A DNA stretch of 13,557 nt from Bacillota bacterium (GCA_023391535.1 JAEWAU010000104.1:1-13557); one strand, 5' to 3'; counted from the stretch's first letter, positions 1-7,135 are shown. The notes: generated by a model from the sequence alone, not told the origin. Made by a program: numbers and translations.

Positions 1-1556
1 TGTTTCGACAGTCCGGGCTTTACCGCGAGAAATGGGAGCGGGAGGATTACCGCACCACCACATTGGGAAATGCCGTGGCGATGACGACCGAGTTCTACAA
101 GCCGATTGCCGTGGATGGCGCATCTGACGACTTCAACGAAACGACACAGGCGCTTATCCAGCTAAACCCCGCGCAGAACAACAGGTACCGGAACGGCGAT
201 ATCGGCTTCGGCAGGCTCTTTGCGGATGTCTACAAGCGCGTCGCCCGATATGTGCCGGAGCGCAAGAAATGGTATGTCTACGACGGCACGCGCTGGGTCC
301 CCGACATCGGCGGCCTGATGGTCATGGAGTTGTGCAAGGACCTCGCGGACGGCCTGCTCCTGTACCTGCTGACATTCAAGGATGAATCCGTCCGCACCCA
401 CAATCTGGAGGACTACGGCAAATGGCAACAGCGTCGGTTCCGGGACATCTACCTCAAAGAAGCCCAGAGCGTTTACCCGGTTTCCATGGAGGAATTTGAC
501 GCCGACCGCTATCTGTTTAACTGCGAAAACGGCACGCTCGATCTGCAGACTATGGCATTCCGTGACCATAGCCCGGAGGACAGGCTCACTAAAATCGCCC
601 ATGTCCAATACGATCCGCAGGCCGTCTGTGAGCGTTTCGACCGCTATATCGACGAGATTATGAGCGGTGACACCGACAGAGCGCGTTTCCTGCAAAAGGC
701 TCTCGGCTATGCGGTCAGCGGAGATACCCGGCACGAGTGTATGTTCTTCCTATACGGCGAAACCACGCGCAACGGAAAAGGTACGTTGATGGAAAGCATT
801 CTGCGCGTCATGGGCGATTACGGCAGAGCCGTCAGACCGGAAACCATTGCGCAGAAGCAAAATGTCAACAGCCAGAATCCCAGCGAAGATATCGCGCGGC
901 TTGCCGGAATCCGCTTTGCCAACATCTCCGAGCCGAGCCGTGGACTAGTGCTCAACGCGGCGCAGGTCAAGAGCATGACGGGCAACGACACCATCAACGC
1001 CCGATTTCTCAATGAAAACAGCTTCGATTTCCAGCCACAGTTCAAGCTGTACGTCAACACCAACTATCTGCCTGTCATCAGCGACATGACGCTTTTCTCC
1101 AGCGGACGTATCCTCATTATCCCGTTCGACAGGCATTTCGAAGAGTGGGAGCAGGACAAAACGCTAAAGGAGGCGTTTGCAAAGCCAGACGCCAAGAGCG
1201 CCATCCTCAACTGGCTGCTTCAAGGCTATGACCTGCTGCGGCGGGAGGGCTTCACAGTTCCGCAAGCCGTTGTAGAAGCGACGCAGGCGTATTCCCATGA
1301 AAGTGACAAAATCGCACAGTTCGCGGATGAACGGCTGGAGGCTGATCCCAATGCGGAAACCCGTACCGCAGCCGTGTATGACGAATACCGCCAGTGGTGC
1401 GGCGACAACGGCTGCTACACCGAGAACAGCCGAAATTTCAACCACGAGCTTCGCAAGTTCGGCACAGTGCTCAGGCGGCGTCCGAAGAACGGTGGTGAGA
1501 AAACCACGCTGCTCATCGGCTACAAGGTGCGCGAAGGAATGGAGTTTCTGAAATAA
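1..1556 (+). CDS. Phage/plasmid primase, P4 family, helicase part (5' end outside window)
   Basis: This protein would unwind and prime the replication of the excised element. The reading frame is open from the first complete codon (position 3) to the stop at 1554–1556. The TTG at 63 is not the true start, because residues encoded before it (FRQSGLYREKWEREDYR) match the linker segment found inside primases of the NrS-1/P4 type. Visible parts, in order, are that linker, a D5_N-like helical region (about nt 200–650), an SF3-type helicase with a Walker A at nt 756–786 (GETTRNGKGT), a helicase core including NISEPSRG near nt 920–945, and a D5-like C-terminal segment ending in a probable winged-helix domain (nt 1300–1550). 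The N-terminal polymerase/primase domain would lie to the left. The next gene follows after 173 bp that hold a repeat cluster. The family assignment is firm; whether the enzyme is active cannot be judged without the missing part. Confidence 0.9.
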   Translation, partial: FRQSGLYREKWEREDYRTTTLGNAVAMTTEFYKPIAVDGASDDFNETTQALIQLNPAQNNRYRNGDIGFGRLFADVYKRVARYVPERKKWYVYDGTRWVPDIGGLMVMELCKDLADGLLLYLLTFKDESVRTHNLEDYGKWQQRRFRDIYLKEAQSVYPVSMEEFDADRYLFNCENGTLDLQTMAFRDHSPEDRLTKIAHVQYDPQAVCERFDRYIDEIMSGDTDRARFLQKALGYAVSGDTRHECMFFLYGETTRNGKGTLMESILRVMGDYGRAVRPETIAQKQNVNSQNPSEDIARLAGIRFANISEPSRGLVLNAAQVKSMTGNDTINARFLNENSFDFQPQFKLYVNTNYLPVISDMTLFSSGRILIIPFDRHFEEWEQDKTLKEAFAKPDAKSAILNWLLQGYDLLRREGFTVPQAVVEATQAYSHESDKIAQFADERLEADPNAETRTAAVYDEYRQWCGDNGCYTENSRNFNHELRKFGTVLRRRPKNGGEKTTLLIGYKVREGMEFLK

Positions 1557-1563
1557 CACGGCG

Positions 1564-1649
1564 GTGGCAGCATGTGGCAGGTAAAAACAGCCCTTCTCCA
1601 TATAGCAACATTTCAAACGGCCATAAAAACCTGCCCCATACCTGCCCCA
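1564..1649. repeat. Iteron-like cluster: two GTGGCAG and two ACCTGCCCCA repeats facing each other
   Basis: GTGGCAG occurs at 1564–1570 and 1574–1580 (10-bp period). The opposite-strand motif ACCTGCCCCA occurs at 1629–1638 and 1640–1649 (11-bp period). The two pairs face each other, so 1566–1582 can also pair imperfectly with 1629–1646 around a loop of about 46 bases. No T tract follows, so this is not an obvious terminator. Repeats spaced by one helical turn next to a replication gene resemble origin iterons or an operator; that role is inferred. Confidence 0.4.
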
Positions 1650-1729
1650 GCGTGGGAAAGGAGGCGGTGCCTATGCTTGCGGTCAAACCGTGACCACAAA
1701 AAGCACTTTATCAACAGGAGGAAAGACCA

Positions 1730-1948
1730 ATGTCCAAACTGATTGACCTACTTTACGGCAGGAGGCGCAGCAGCGTCAAAGGCAAGCTATATCTCGTCAA
1801 TCGCTCCGGCGACCCGGTTACGGTGACCAAAGAAATCCGCTATACCATCGCAGACGGAGCATCTCATGTCCACATCAACGGCTATGAAGATTTAGCCCAG
1901 TACTGCCGCAAGGCCGGATACACCTATCGTTCCGACAAAGCGGTATAA
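1730..1948 (+). CDS. Small basic protein of unknown function (72 aa)
   Basis: I do not recognise this family. The start ATG at 1730 is supported by an AGGAGG at 1716–1721 with eight-base spacing, and the stop lies 27 bp before the capsid start, so the two are likely translated from one message. The N-terminus is short and strongly basic (GRRRSSVKGK, about residues 10–19). It is followed by a segment that looks like beta strands and then a helix containing YEDLAQYCRKAG. It has no signal peptide, no membrane segment and no Cys pair that would suggest a zinc site. Position between primase and capsid suggests a role in packaging, capsid function or regulation, but nothing in the sequence proves it. 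An encapsulin-type cargo peptide was looked for at the C-terminus (RSDKAV) and is absent. Confidence 0.75.
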   Translation: MSKLIDLLYGRRRSSVKGKLYLVNRSGDPVTVTKEIRYTIADGASHVHINGYEDLAQYCRKAGYTYRSDKAV

Positions 1949-1975
1949 CCATAACAATATTTGGAGGAAAAACTT

Positions 1976-2902
1976 ATGAATAACGAAAAGAATTATCTCA
2001 TTGGCACACCTGAATACGACAAGCACTTCTGGAACGCCATGCGCGGAGCAAAAATCGACACGGCTCTGGAGGCTGGCAGAAGCAGCGTTACCAACTCCTA
2101 CGCTCTGCCGAGCGCCGCAAACAACAAATACACGGCGGCGCTGGCCACTGAAAGCCTATTCCGGCAGATCGGTACAACTGTTACGGCCTACGATTCCGAG
2201 TACCGAATTTTTGCCCACGACTGCGATGATCTGGCACAGTGGGTTCCAGAGGGTGGCAAGCTCCCGATCTTCGATGGCGCGAACGACTTTACCCGGTACA
2301 AGGTGGATAGCTGGAAACTGGGCGCACTCGTGAAGCTGGATGAGGATTTTGTGCGTGATGCCACCTTTAATGTGGAGGACTATCTTGTACGGCGTCTGGC
2401 AAAGAATTTCGGCAAGGCCGAGGACGCCGCCTTCATCAGCGGCACCAGTGATCAGATGCCCACGGGAATCCTCAACGCCACGGGCGGCGCGGAGATCGGC
2501 TACACCGGCAGCATCACATACGACGACGTCATCAAGCTGTACTTCTCTGTCAAGCCGGAGTACCGCAAGAACAGTGTATGGCTCATGAACGACGAGACTG
2601 CGCTGGCTCTGCGCACACTCAAGGACAGCTCTGGGAATTACCTCTGGCACGACAGCGATGACACCATTCTCGGCAAGCGTGTGGTCATGAACAGCGCCAT
2701 GCCCTCTGTGGTGGCAGGCGCAAAGTCGATTGCCTTCGGTGATTTCAGTTATTACTGGGTCATTGCCCGTGGCCCGGTCAGCGTGGTGCCTATTGTGGAA
2801 CACTTCACGCTGAATCAGCAGATTGGCTATCTGGCGTTTGAGTTCCTTGACGGAAAACTTATCCGTCCGGAGGCCATCAAGGTGCTGCAAATAGCCGAAT
2901 AA
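1976..2902 (+). CDS. Phage major capsid protein, HK97 fold, short form without delta domain (308 aa)
   Basis: This would be the shell-forming subunit of an icosahedral particle. The start chosen is the ATG at 1976, which has GGAGG at 1963–1967 nine bases upstream; the TTG at 1961 overlaps that site and is rejected. Features typical of HK97-type capsids are the WVPEGGKLP stretch (about residues 84–92), the following strand with LGALVKLDEDFV, the E-rich helix leading to AFISGTSDQMPTGIL, and the C-terminal FGDFSYYWV and IGYLAFEFLDGKL segments. Most phage members are near 400 residues because of an N-terminal scaffolding (delta) domain removed by a protease. This one begins close to the mature shell domain and no protease gene is visible. 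Neither portal nor terminase lies beside it. It may assemble with help from another phage, form a small shell by itself, or be a remnant, although the reading frame is intact. Confidence 0.9.
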   Translation: MNNEKNYLIGTPEYDKHFWNAMRGAKIDTALEAGRSSVTNSYALPSAANNKYTAALATESLFRQIGTTVTAYDSEYRIFAHDCDDLAQWVPEGGKLPIFDGANDFTRYKVDSWKLGALVKLDEDFVRDATFNVEDYLVRRLAKNFGKAEDAAFISGTSDQMPTGILNATGGAEIGYTGSITYDDVIKLYFSVKPEYRKNSVWLMNDETALALRTLKDSSGNYLWHDSDDTILGKRVVMNSAMPSVVAGAKSIAFGDFSYYWVIARGPVSVVPIVEHFTLNQQIGYLAFEFLDGKLIRPEAIKVLQIAE

Positions 2903-3058
2903 GCCGCAATAACGGGAGCAGGGAGCGTCGAGATGGCGCTCTCCGCCCTTAATACCCCGTTTGATTTCGCGTTTTAACACGCGAGGCCCCACGCCCGTTC
3001 CCCGGCAAAAAAACTGTGGAGATTTGACCCGCCCCTACCGGGCATAAAGGAGGACAGC

Positions 3059-3220
3059 ATGGATGAAAAGATTGTTGGCATAACTGAAAAAGTCATCGGT
3101 GACACGCTCTACGTTATCGAATCGGCAATCAGCAGCGCCGCCAAAGAGACTGCTTACGACAAGCTGAAACGCCTGATTCTGAACGAATCCGAAAGTCAGA
3201 GAATAAAGCTGGCTTCTTAA
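3059..3220 (+). CDS. tnpW: TnpW-like transposon-encoded small protein (53 aa)
   Basis: This short gene starts at ATG 3059 behind a very strong AAAGGAGG (3046–3053) with five-base spacing, and stops at 3218–3220, 77 bp before the recombinase start. The protein opens with MDEKIVGITEKVIGDTLYVI and continues through a KETAYDKLKRLILNE helix. That layout, a short beta segment with a G-x-T-x-Y/F pattern followed by a KET..DKL.RLI helix, is that of the TnpW family encoded just upstream of TnpX-like recombinases in Tn4451-type elements. Its biochemical role is not known to me; location suggests an accessory or regulator of excision. The frame stays open upstream to 2978, but the ribosome-binding site fixes the start. 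The family call rests on recall of the pattern, not on an alignment. Confidence 0.75.
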   Translation: MDEKIVGITEKVIGDTLYVIESAISSAAKETAYDKLKRLILNESESQRIKLAS

Positions 3221-3231
3221 CACAATACCAC

Positions 3232-3260
3232 TTGACTTCTTCGCGGTAGTACGGGAATAT
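3232..3260 (+). promoter_or_regulatory. Candidate promoter of the serine recombinase gene
   Basis: A TTGACT box (3232–3237) is followed after 17 bp by GAATAT (3255–3260). The -35 box is good and the -10 box is weak. The left arm of the inverted repeat 3237–3332 falls inside the spacer, which would suit control by a protein bound there. Read-through from the upstream genes is equally possible. Confidence 0.4.
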
Positions 3261-3332
3261 GTAGTACCGCTTGAAGACTGTCGGGAAGGAGGTTAACATG
3301 AATAACAGACAGTCTTATACTACCGCGAAGAA
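3237..3332. repeat. Composite inverted repeat spanning recombinase promoter, RBS and first codons
   Basis: The outer arms are a perfect 15-bp inverted repeat: TTCTTCGCGGTAGTA at 3237–3251 and TACTACCGCGAAGAA at 3318–3332. Inside them is a second perfect 9-bp pair, AAGACTGTC at 3274–3282 and GACAGTCTT at 3308–3316. The right arms are contiguous except for one base, whereas the left arms are separated by 22 bp. That insert carries a further copy of the same motif, TAGTACCGCTTGAAG (3262–3276). In RNA the inner stem leaves a 25-base loop (3283–3307) that contains the ribosome-binding site and start codon. It may be a recombinase-binding site, an operator or a translational control hairpin. Confidence 0.8.
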
Positions 3333-4965
3333 CGATAGCGTCACAGCTCTTTACTGCCGCCTGTCCCGCGACGATGAGTTGCAGGGCGACAGCAACAGCA
3401 TCAAAAACCAGAAAGCCATCCTCCAGAAGTACGCTGACGACAATGGTTTCGTCAACACGCAGTTTTTTGTTGACGACGGATACAGCGGCACGAACTTCGA
3501 CCGCCCCGACTGGCAGCGTCTGATGGCGCTTGTGGAAGAAGGCGGTGTTGGCACCATCATCGTGAAGGATATGAGCCGCCTCGGACGCGATTATCTCAAG
3601 GTCGGGTACTACACAGAAGTGCTTTTCCCCGGTTCTGACATACGCTTCATTGCCATCAACAACGGCGTTGACAGCGCCAATCAGCAGGACAGCGATTTTA
3701 CGCCATTCCTCAACATCATCAACGAGTGGTACGCCAAGGATACCAGCAAGAAAATCCGCGCCGTATTCAAGACGAAAGGGCAGGCTGGAAAGCCGCTCTG
3801 TACCAATCCGCCATACGGGTACGTTAAAGACCCGAACGATAAATCACACTGGGTAATTGACGTGGATGCAGCCGACGTCGTGCGGCAGGCGTTTCGACTT
3901 TGCATGGACGGTTATGGTCCGACGCAGATCGCCAAGGAATTTATGAAACGCGGTTACAAGAATCCCACGGCTCATGCCAAGGATATGGGAATCAATCCGC
4001 CAGATAACCGCGCCCACGCAGGCGATTATTCATGGGATACAAGCACCATCGTCCATATGCTTTCCCGGCAGGAGTATCTGGGGCATACGGTAAACTTCAA
4101 AACCTATCGCAAGTCCTATAAGCAGAAAAAGCAGCTTAAAACCGACCCGTCCGAATGGCAGATTTTCAAAAATACCCACGAGGCGATCATCGACCAAGAG
4201 ACTTTTGACATCGTTCAACGCATCCGCGACGGCAGACGCCGCTGGACGCCGATGGGCGAAATGCCGATCCTCTCCGGAATGCTTTTCTGCGCCGACTGCG
4301 GAGCAAAGTTATACCAAGTACGGCATCGCGGTTGGGAGCACGATAAGGAGTATTTCGTCTGCGCTACCTACCGCAAGGTCAAGGGCGGCTGCAGTTCCCA
4401 CCAGATACGTAACGTGGTGGTCGAGGAGCTCCTGCTTGATGGCATCCGTCAGATCACCGCGTTTGCCAGAGCTCATGAGGACGAGTTTGTGCAGATGGTG
4501 ACCTCCAAGACGCGAATGGCCCTCGACAAGAGCCTTCGGGATGACAAACGGGAGTTGGAACAGTCACAGGCCCGTATCGCCAAGCTGGACGACATCATCC
4601 AGCGGCTCTATGAGGATAATATCTCAGGCAAGGTTTCTGACGAGCGTTTTGCTAAGATGACCGCCAATTACGAAGCCGAACAGCACACTCTCGAAAGCCG
4701 TGTGGCTGAATTGAAAGCCGCCATGACCGCCGAAAATGAGAGTTCGCTCAATGTTGACCACTTCCTCACCCTTGTACGAAAATACACGGATATACAGGAG
4801 CTCACGGCGGAGATGATCCGTGAGTTCGTGGAAAGAATCTATGTGTATAAGGCGGAGCGCGTGGACGGCAGACGGGTACAGCGCATCAAAATCGTATGGA
4901 ACTGCATTGGCGAATTCACGCCGCCTGTTTCTGCATCCGCAGTAGAACAAGAAAAATCGGCATAG
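3298..4965 (+). CDS. tnpX: TnpX-like large serine recombinase (555 aa)
   Basis: This enzyme would excise the element as a circle and insert it again by serine-recombinase strand exchange. The start is ATG 3298, preceded by GAAGGAGG (3285–3292); a TTG at 3271 lies upstream of that site and is not used. Domains in order are the catalytic resolvase domain (about 15–165) with R21 and nucleophile S23 in YCRLSRDDE and R94/R97 in DMSRLGRD; a recombinase DNA-binding domain (about 185–300); a zinc-ribbon with C331, C334, C355 and C365; a long coiled coil (about 395–480); and a C-terminal DUF4368-like segment with EFVERIYVYKAE and IKIVWNCIGEF. Length and order match TnpX/Tn4451-type recombinases and all catalytic residues checked are present, so it is probably active. 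A TnpW-like gene precedes it, and an inverted repeat covers its leader, which suggests tight control. Confidence 0.95.
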   Translation: MNNRQSYTTAKNDSVTALYCRLSRDDELQGDSNSIKNQKAILQKYADDNGFVNTQFFVDDGYSGTNFDRPDWQRLMALVEEGGVGTIIVKDMSRLGRDYLKVGYYTEVLFPGSDIRFIAINNGVDSANQQDSDFTPFLNIINEWYAKDTSKKIRAVFKTKGQAGKPLCTNPPYGYVKDPNDKSHWVIDVDAADVVRQAFRLCMDGYGPTQIAKEFMKRGYKNPTAHAKDMGINPPDNRAHAGDYSWDTSTIVHMLSRQEYLGHTVNFKTYRKSYKQKKQLKTDPSEWQIFKNTHEAIIDQETFDIVQRIRDGRRRWTPMGEMPILSGMLFCADCGAKLYQVRHRGWEHDKEYFVCATYRKVKGGCSSHQIRNVVVEELLLDGIRQITAFARAHEDEFVQMVTSKTRMALDKSLRDDKRELEQSQARIAKLDDIIQRLYEDNISGKVSDERFAKMTANYEAEQHTLESRVAELKAAMTAENESSLNVDHFLTLVRKYTDIQELTAEMIREFVERIYVYKAERVDGRRVQRIKIVWNCIGEFTPPVSASAVEQEKSA

Positions 4966-4999
4966 CCGGTACATACATACCAAGCTATGCCGATATTTT
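4952..4999. terminator. Bidirectional intrinsic terminator after the recombinase
   Basis: A perfect 11-bp stem, ATCGGCATAGC (4956–4966) with GCTATGCCGAT (4984–4994), is flanked by an A tract on the left (4952–4956) and a T tract on the right (ATATTTT). Inside the loop GGTA/TACC (4968–4971, 4978–4981) can lengthen it. The stem includes the recombinase stop codon at 4963–4965. Its symmetry means it could stop transcription from either side, isolating the element from the convergent chromosomal gene. Confidence 0.8.
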
Positions 5000-5092
5000 C
5001 CGGGATTATGAATCCCTAAGACGCACCCTCAAATGGGGCGGCCCTTTTGCCGCGTTTCTGCGTCGGATCGGAGAGCGGTGGATTTCCCGTTT

Positions 5093-6547
5093 TCAGGGCT
5101 GTGCCTGCGCGGCCTTCAGCTCCGCGAACACCTTCTGTGTCCCGGCGGGCGTGTTTTCATTGTAGAAGATATCGCCGCCGTCTTTCAGCACGATGTGGAT
5201 ATAGGGCGGCTTGCTCTCGTAGATGTAAAGGCGCGCTTCGCCGATGCCCCGCACCGTGAAGTGCCCGACGGCGCGGGTTCCGTCGTCGGAGCCGTTTGTC
5301 CGCATCTCCACGGAGACGTCCTGCGTCAGGGTGACGCTTTGGATATCCGCGTCCGCAAAACCTGTGCCGTAGAGGAAATCTTCAATCTGCACGCGGTGCG
5401 CGCCAGGCTCGAACCGGATGCCCGTGTGCGAGAAATCCGCGATGGTGAACACTGCCATGAGCGCCGCCGTGAGCAGAATAGCCCCGCCCAGAACCGCCCC
5501 GATGAACGCCTTGCCGCCGCGGGTGGCCATGTTCACCGTCATGCCCGTGCCGATGCGCTTCTCCACCCAGGTGTTCCGGTCGTCGGGGTTGCAGTACACA
5601 AGCCCCAGCAGCAGGGATTCTTTCCAGCCGTCGTCATCCGAATCCATCAGCGGGGCTGTTTTTGCCCGGGTTTGCCGCTCCACGAAAAAGCCGATTTCCC
5701 GCGCTTCGCTTTCATTGCGGTGCAGCGCTCGCCATGCCCACAGCACGGCCGCCAGAGCGGCCAGCGGTTCCAGCGCGGACGCGGCCAGCATGCCGCCCAC
5801 AAACGGGAACCGGATGAACAAGCGCAGCAGCAGGGAACCGACGCTGTCGATGCAGGCGAACACAAACCACAGCCGCGTAAGAATGCGCTGGCGCTCCACG
5901 TTCGCGGCGGTGTTGCGCTCGGCGTCCTCGCAGTAGATGCGGGCGCGCAGCCGTTTCGTTTGCAAATAGAGCGCAAAGAACAGCGCCTGCGTGAAGAGCG
6001 AGGCCACGCCCAGAATCAGCAGCATTTGCGTTTCGCTGCCGCCCGTGAGAAGGGCGAGCGCGCACACGGAAAGCCCCGCCGGCAGTGCGAACCACCACGC
6101 CGGCAGCGAGCGCAGGTTTTTATGCACCGCCGCCTGCGTATCCACCGCCACCATGCGCGGCTCGCCGCAGAACCAGCCGTTTTCGCGTTTTACGGCGAGC
6201 AGCCGGCGCCGCGTATAAATGAGCGGGCGGTTGAGCGCGAGCAGAAAAACGGTGAAGGTCCAGATCAGCATCCAGTCGAACGAAAGGATGATGTGATGGG
6301 GCAGCAGGAGGAGCAGCAGGAACGCCGGCAGATAGCTTCCCGTAAGCAGCGCCAGAAACCCCGCGCACAGCCTGCGGTAGGGCCCGCGCAATGCGCGCAC
6401 GGCCTCGCTTTCCAGCACGTCCGGCGGCAGGGAAACCCCGTAGAGCACGTTGCCGTGCGGCACCGCCGCCATATGCCACACCAGCGCGGCGGCGCCGCCC
6501 AGCAACAGGAGCATGCCGAGATGAAAGAACAGCAGGAACAGGTGCAT
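5093..6547 (-). CDS. DUF5808-containing integral membrane protein with C-terminal bacterial PH-like domain (484 aa)
   Basis: The function is unknown. The start is the ATG read from 6547, behind GGGAGG (6555–6560) with seven-base spacing; the TTG at 6574 lies upstream of that site. About eight membrane segments can be seen. The first is at residues 1–20, five or six more fall before about residue 280, and the last is in the AFIGAVLGGAILLTAALMAV stretch. Before the last segment lies LLLGLVYCNPDDRNTWVEKR, the pattern of the DUF5808 domain. After it comes an extracytoplasmic or cytoplasmic region of about 110 residues ending GIGEARLYIY…PPYIHIVL, which resembles the PF10882-type bacterial PH domain. 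A GntR regulator gene lies 68 bp upstream on the same strand, an arrangement common for this family, so the two are probably one unit and may respond to cell-envelope conditions. The gene converges on the mobile element. Confidence 0.8.
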   Translation of the reverse strand: MHLFLLFFHLGMLLLLGGAAALVWHMAAVPHGNVLYGVSLPPDVLESEAVRALRGPYRRLCAGFLALLTGSYLPAFLLLLLLPHHIILSFDWMLIWTFTVFLLALNRPLIYTRRRLLAVKRENGWFCGEPRMVAVDTQAAVHKNLRSLPAWWFALPAGLSVCALALLTGGSETQMLLILGVASLFTQALFFALYLQTKRLRARIYCEDAERNTAANVERQRILTRLWFVFACIDSVGSLLLRLFIRFPFVGGMLAASALEPLAALAAVLWAWRALHRNESEAREIGFFVERQTRAKTAPLMDSDDDGWKESLLLGLVYCNPDDRNTWVEKRIGTGMTVNMATRGGKAFIGAVLGGAILLTAALMAVFTIADFSHTGIRFEPGAHRVQIEDFLYGTGFADADIQSVTLTQDVSVEMRTNGSDDGTRAVGHFTVRGIGEARLYIYESKPPYIHIVLKDGGDIFYNENTPAGTQKVFAELKAAQAQP

Positions 6548-6615
6548 GAATATTCCTCCCTGTAAAATACGCAAAAATTATGCCAAATAGTCTTGAATGC
6601 TCCGCCTTCCGGCGT

Positions 6616-7029
6616 TCATCCGCGCGAGGGTTCCAGCCCCTTCATGCGGCCGAACACGCGTTCGCACGCTGCGATAAAGTCCGGCTTGCCCACGCCGTGC
6701 CGTACGGCCTCCGCCACCAGCAGCTCCAGGTGCTGCTCCAACTCGGGCAACGCGGTTTCCGCGTCCTGTGCAGGGAGCGCCTTGGGGACGGCAAGGCCCG
6801 CCACCGCCGCGCCGCGCCGCCCGTTTGTGACGATGTAGCCCTCCTCGCGCAGCAGCGCGTAGGCTTTTTCCGCCGTCATGGCGTTGATACCCGCCTCCCG
6901 TGCCAGCCCGCGCACGGTAGGAAGCTCCTCGCCCGCGCGCAGCTCCCCGCGCCCAATGCCCAGCACGATCTGGTTGCGCAGCTGCAGGTAAAGCGGCGTG
7001 CCGCTTTTGAAATCCAGGCGCAGAATCAT
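6616..7029 (-). CDS. GntR-family transcriptional regulator, YtrA/YhcF type (137 aa)
   Basis: A DNA-binding repressor-type protein. The start is the ATG read from 7029, behind AAGGAGG (7039–7045) with nine-base spacing; an upstream in-frame ATG at 7083 lacks a site of this quality and would add a tail unlike the family. Residues 10–78 form the winged helix-turn-helix: TPLYLQLRNQI, then GELRAGEELPTVRGLAREAG, then AMTAEKAYALLREEGYIV. Only about 55 residues follow, mostly helical, with no FCD or UTRA effector domain. That short length is typical of the YtrA subgroup, which usually sits upstream of and controls transporter or membrane-protein genes. The DUF5808 membrane protein comes next. The promoter ahead of the gene overlaps a 43-bp palindrome, so autoregulation is likely. 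Confidence 0.9.
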   Translation of the reverse strand: MILRLDFKSGTPLYLQLRNQIVLGIGRGELRAGEELPTVRGLAREAGINAMTAEKAYALLREEGYIVTNGRRGAAVAGLAVPKALPAQDAETALPELEQHLELLVAEAVRHGVGKPDFIAACERVFGRMKGLEPSRG

Positions 7030-7092
7030 ACCCCGGCGCCTCCTTCCGCGCTTATCGGCGGTTTCCTTCTCGATGAAAATCAAATCGAAAAA

Positions 7093-7135
7093 CTCCCGCG
7101 GTTTGTATCATCAAGTATAATACAAACTGCGGGAG
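7093..7135. promoter_or_regulatory. Palindromic operator upstream of the GntR gene
   Basis: The arms CTCCCGCGGTTTGTAT (7093–7108) and ATACAAACTGCGGGAG (7120–7135) are inverted repeats of 16 bp with one mismatch, separated by 11 bp. One whole arm fills the spacer between the -35 and -10 boxes of the promoter reading left, and the -10 box lies in the centre. This is the layout expected of a repressor site, most simply for the adjacent GntR protein. Binding itself is inferred. Confidence 0.75.

Larger units (their letters stand above)
1..5020 (+). mobile_element. Integrated element with P4-type primase, lone capsid gene and TnpW/TnpX module (right part; left end outside window)
   Basis: All five genes here point the same way and each belongs to a mobile-element family or is unknown: P4-family primase, small orphan protein, HK97-type capsid, TnpW-like protein and a TnpX-like large serine recombinase. 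The base composition is less GC-rich than the sequence after about 5,090, where ordinary chromosomal genes begin on the opposite strand. The recombinase is normally close to one end in such elements, and here it is the last gene, followed by a bidirectional terminator at 4952–4999. The right end is therefore inferred between about 5,000 and 5,090; no att duplication can be seen because the left end is missing. The visible part lacks conjugation genes and also portal, terminase, protease and tail genes. It could be a phage satellite, a mobilisable transposon carrying phage genes, or a decayed prophage. Confidence 0.85.

Noticed and set aside
63..65. TTG as the start of the primase
   Set aside because: The frame is open to the window edge and the upstream residues fit the primase family, so the true start lies outside.
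1572..1742. Short ORF of 56 codons between the primase and the 72-residue gene
   Set aside because: There is no convincing RBS, it overlaps the next gene's start and the repeat cluster, and the peptide looks random.
2903..3058. Possible coding remnant between capsid and tnpW-like genes
   Set aside because: A short peptide ending at TAA 2975 can be read, but it has no RBS or recognisable family. The imperfect hairpin near 2922–2943 lacks a T tract.
5038..5053. Possible terminator GCGGC/GCCGC for the DUF5808 gene
   Set aside because: The stem is only five base pairs and no T tract follows on the minus strand.
5033..6565. Long plus-strand open frame (510 codons) opposite the DUF5808 gene
   Set aside because: It is rich in Arg, His, Gln and Pro with no domain sense and is the mirror of a GC-rich real gene on the minus strand, which has a proper RBS and membrane segments.
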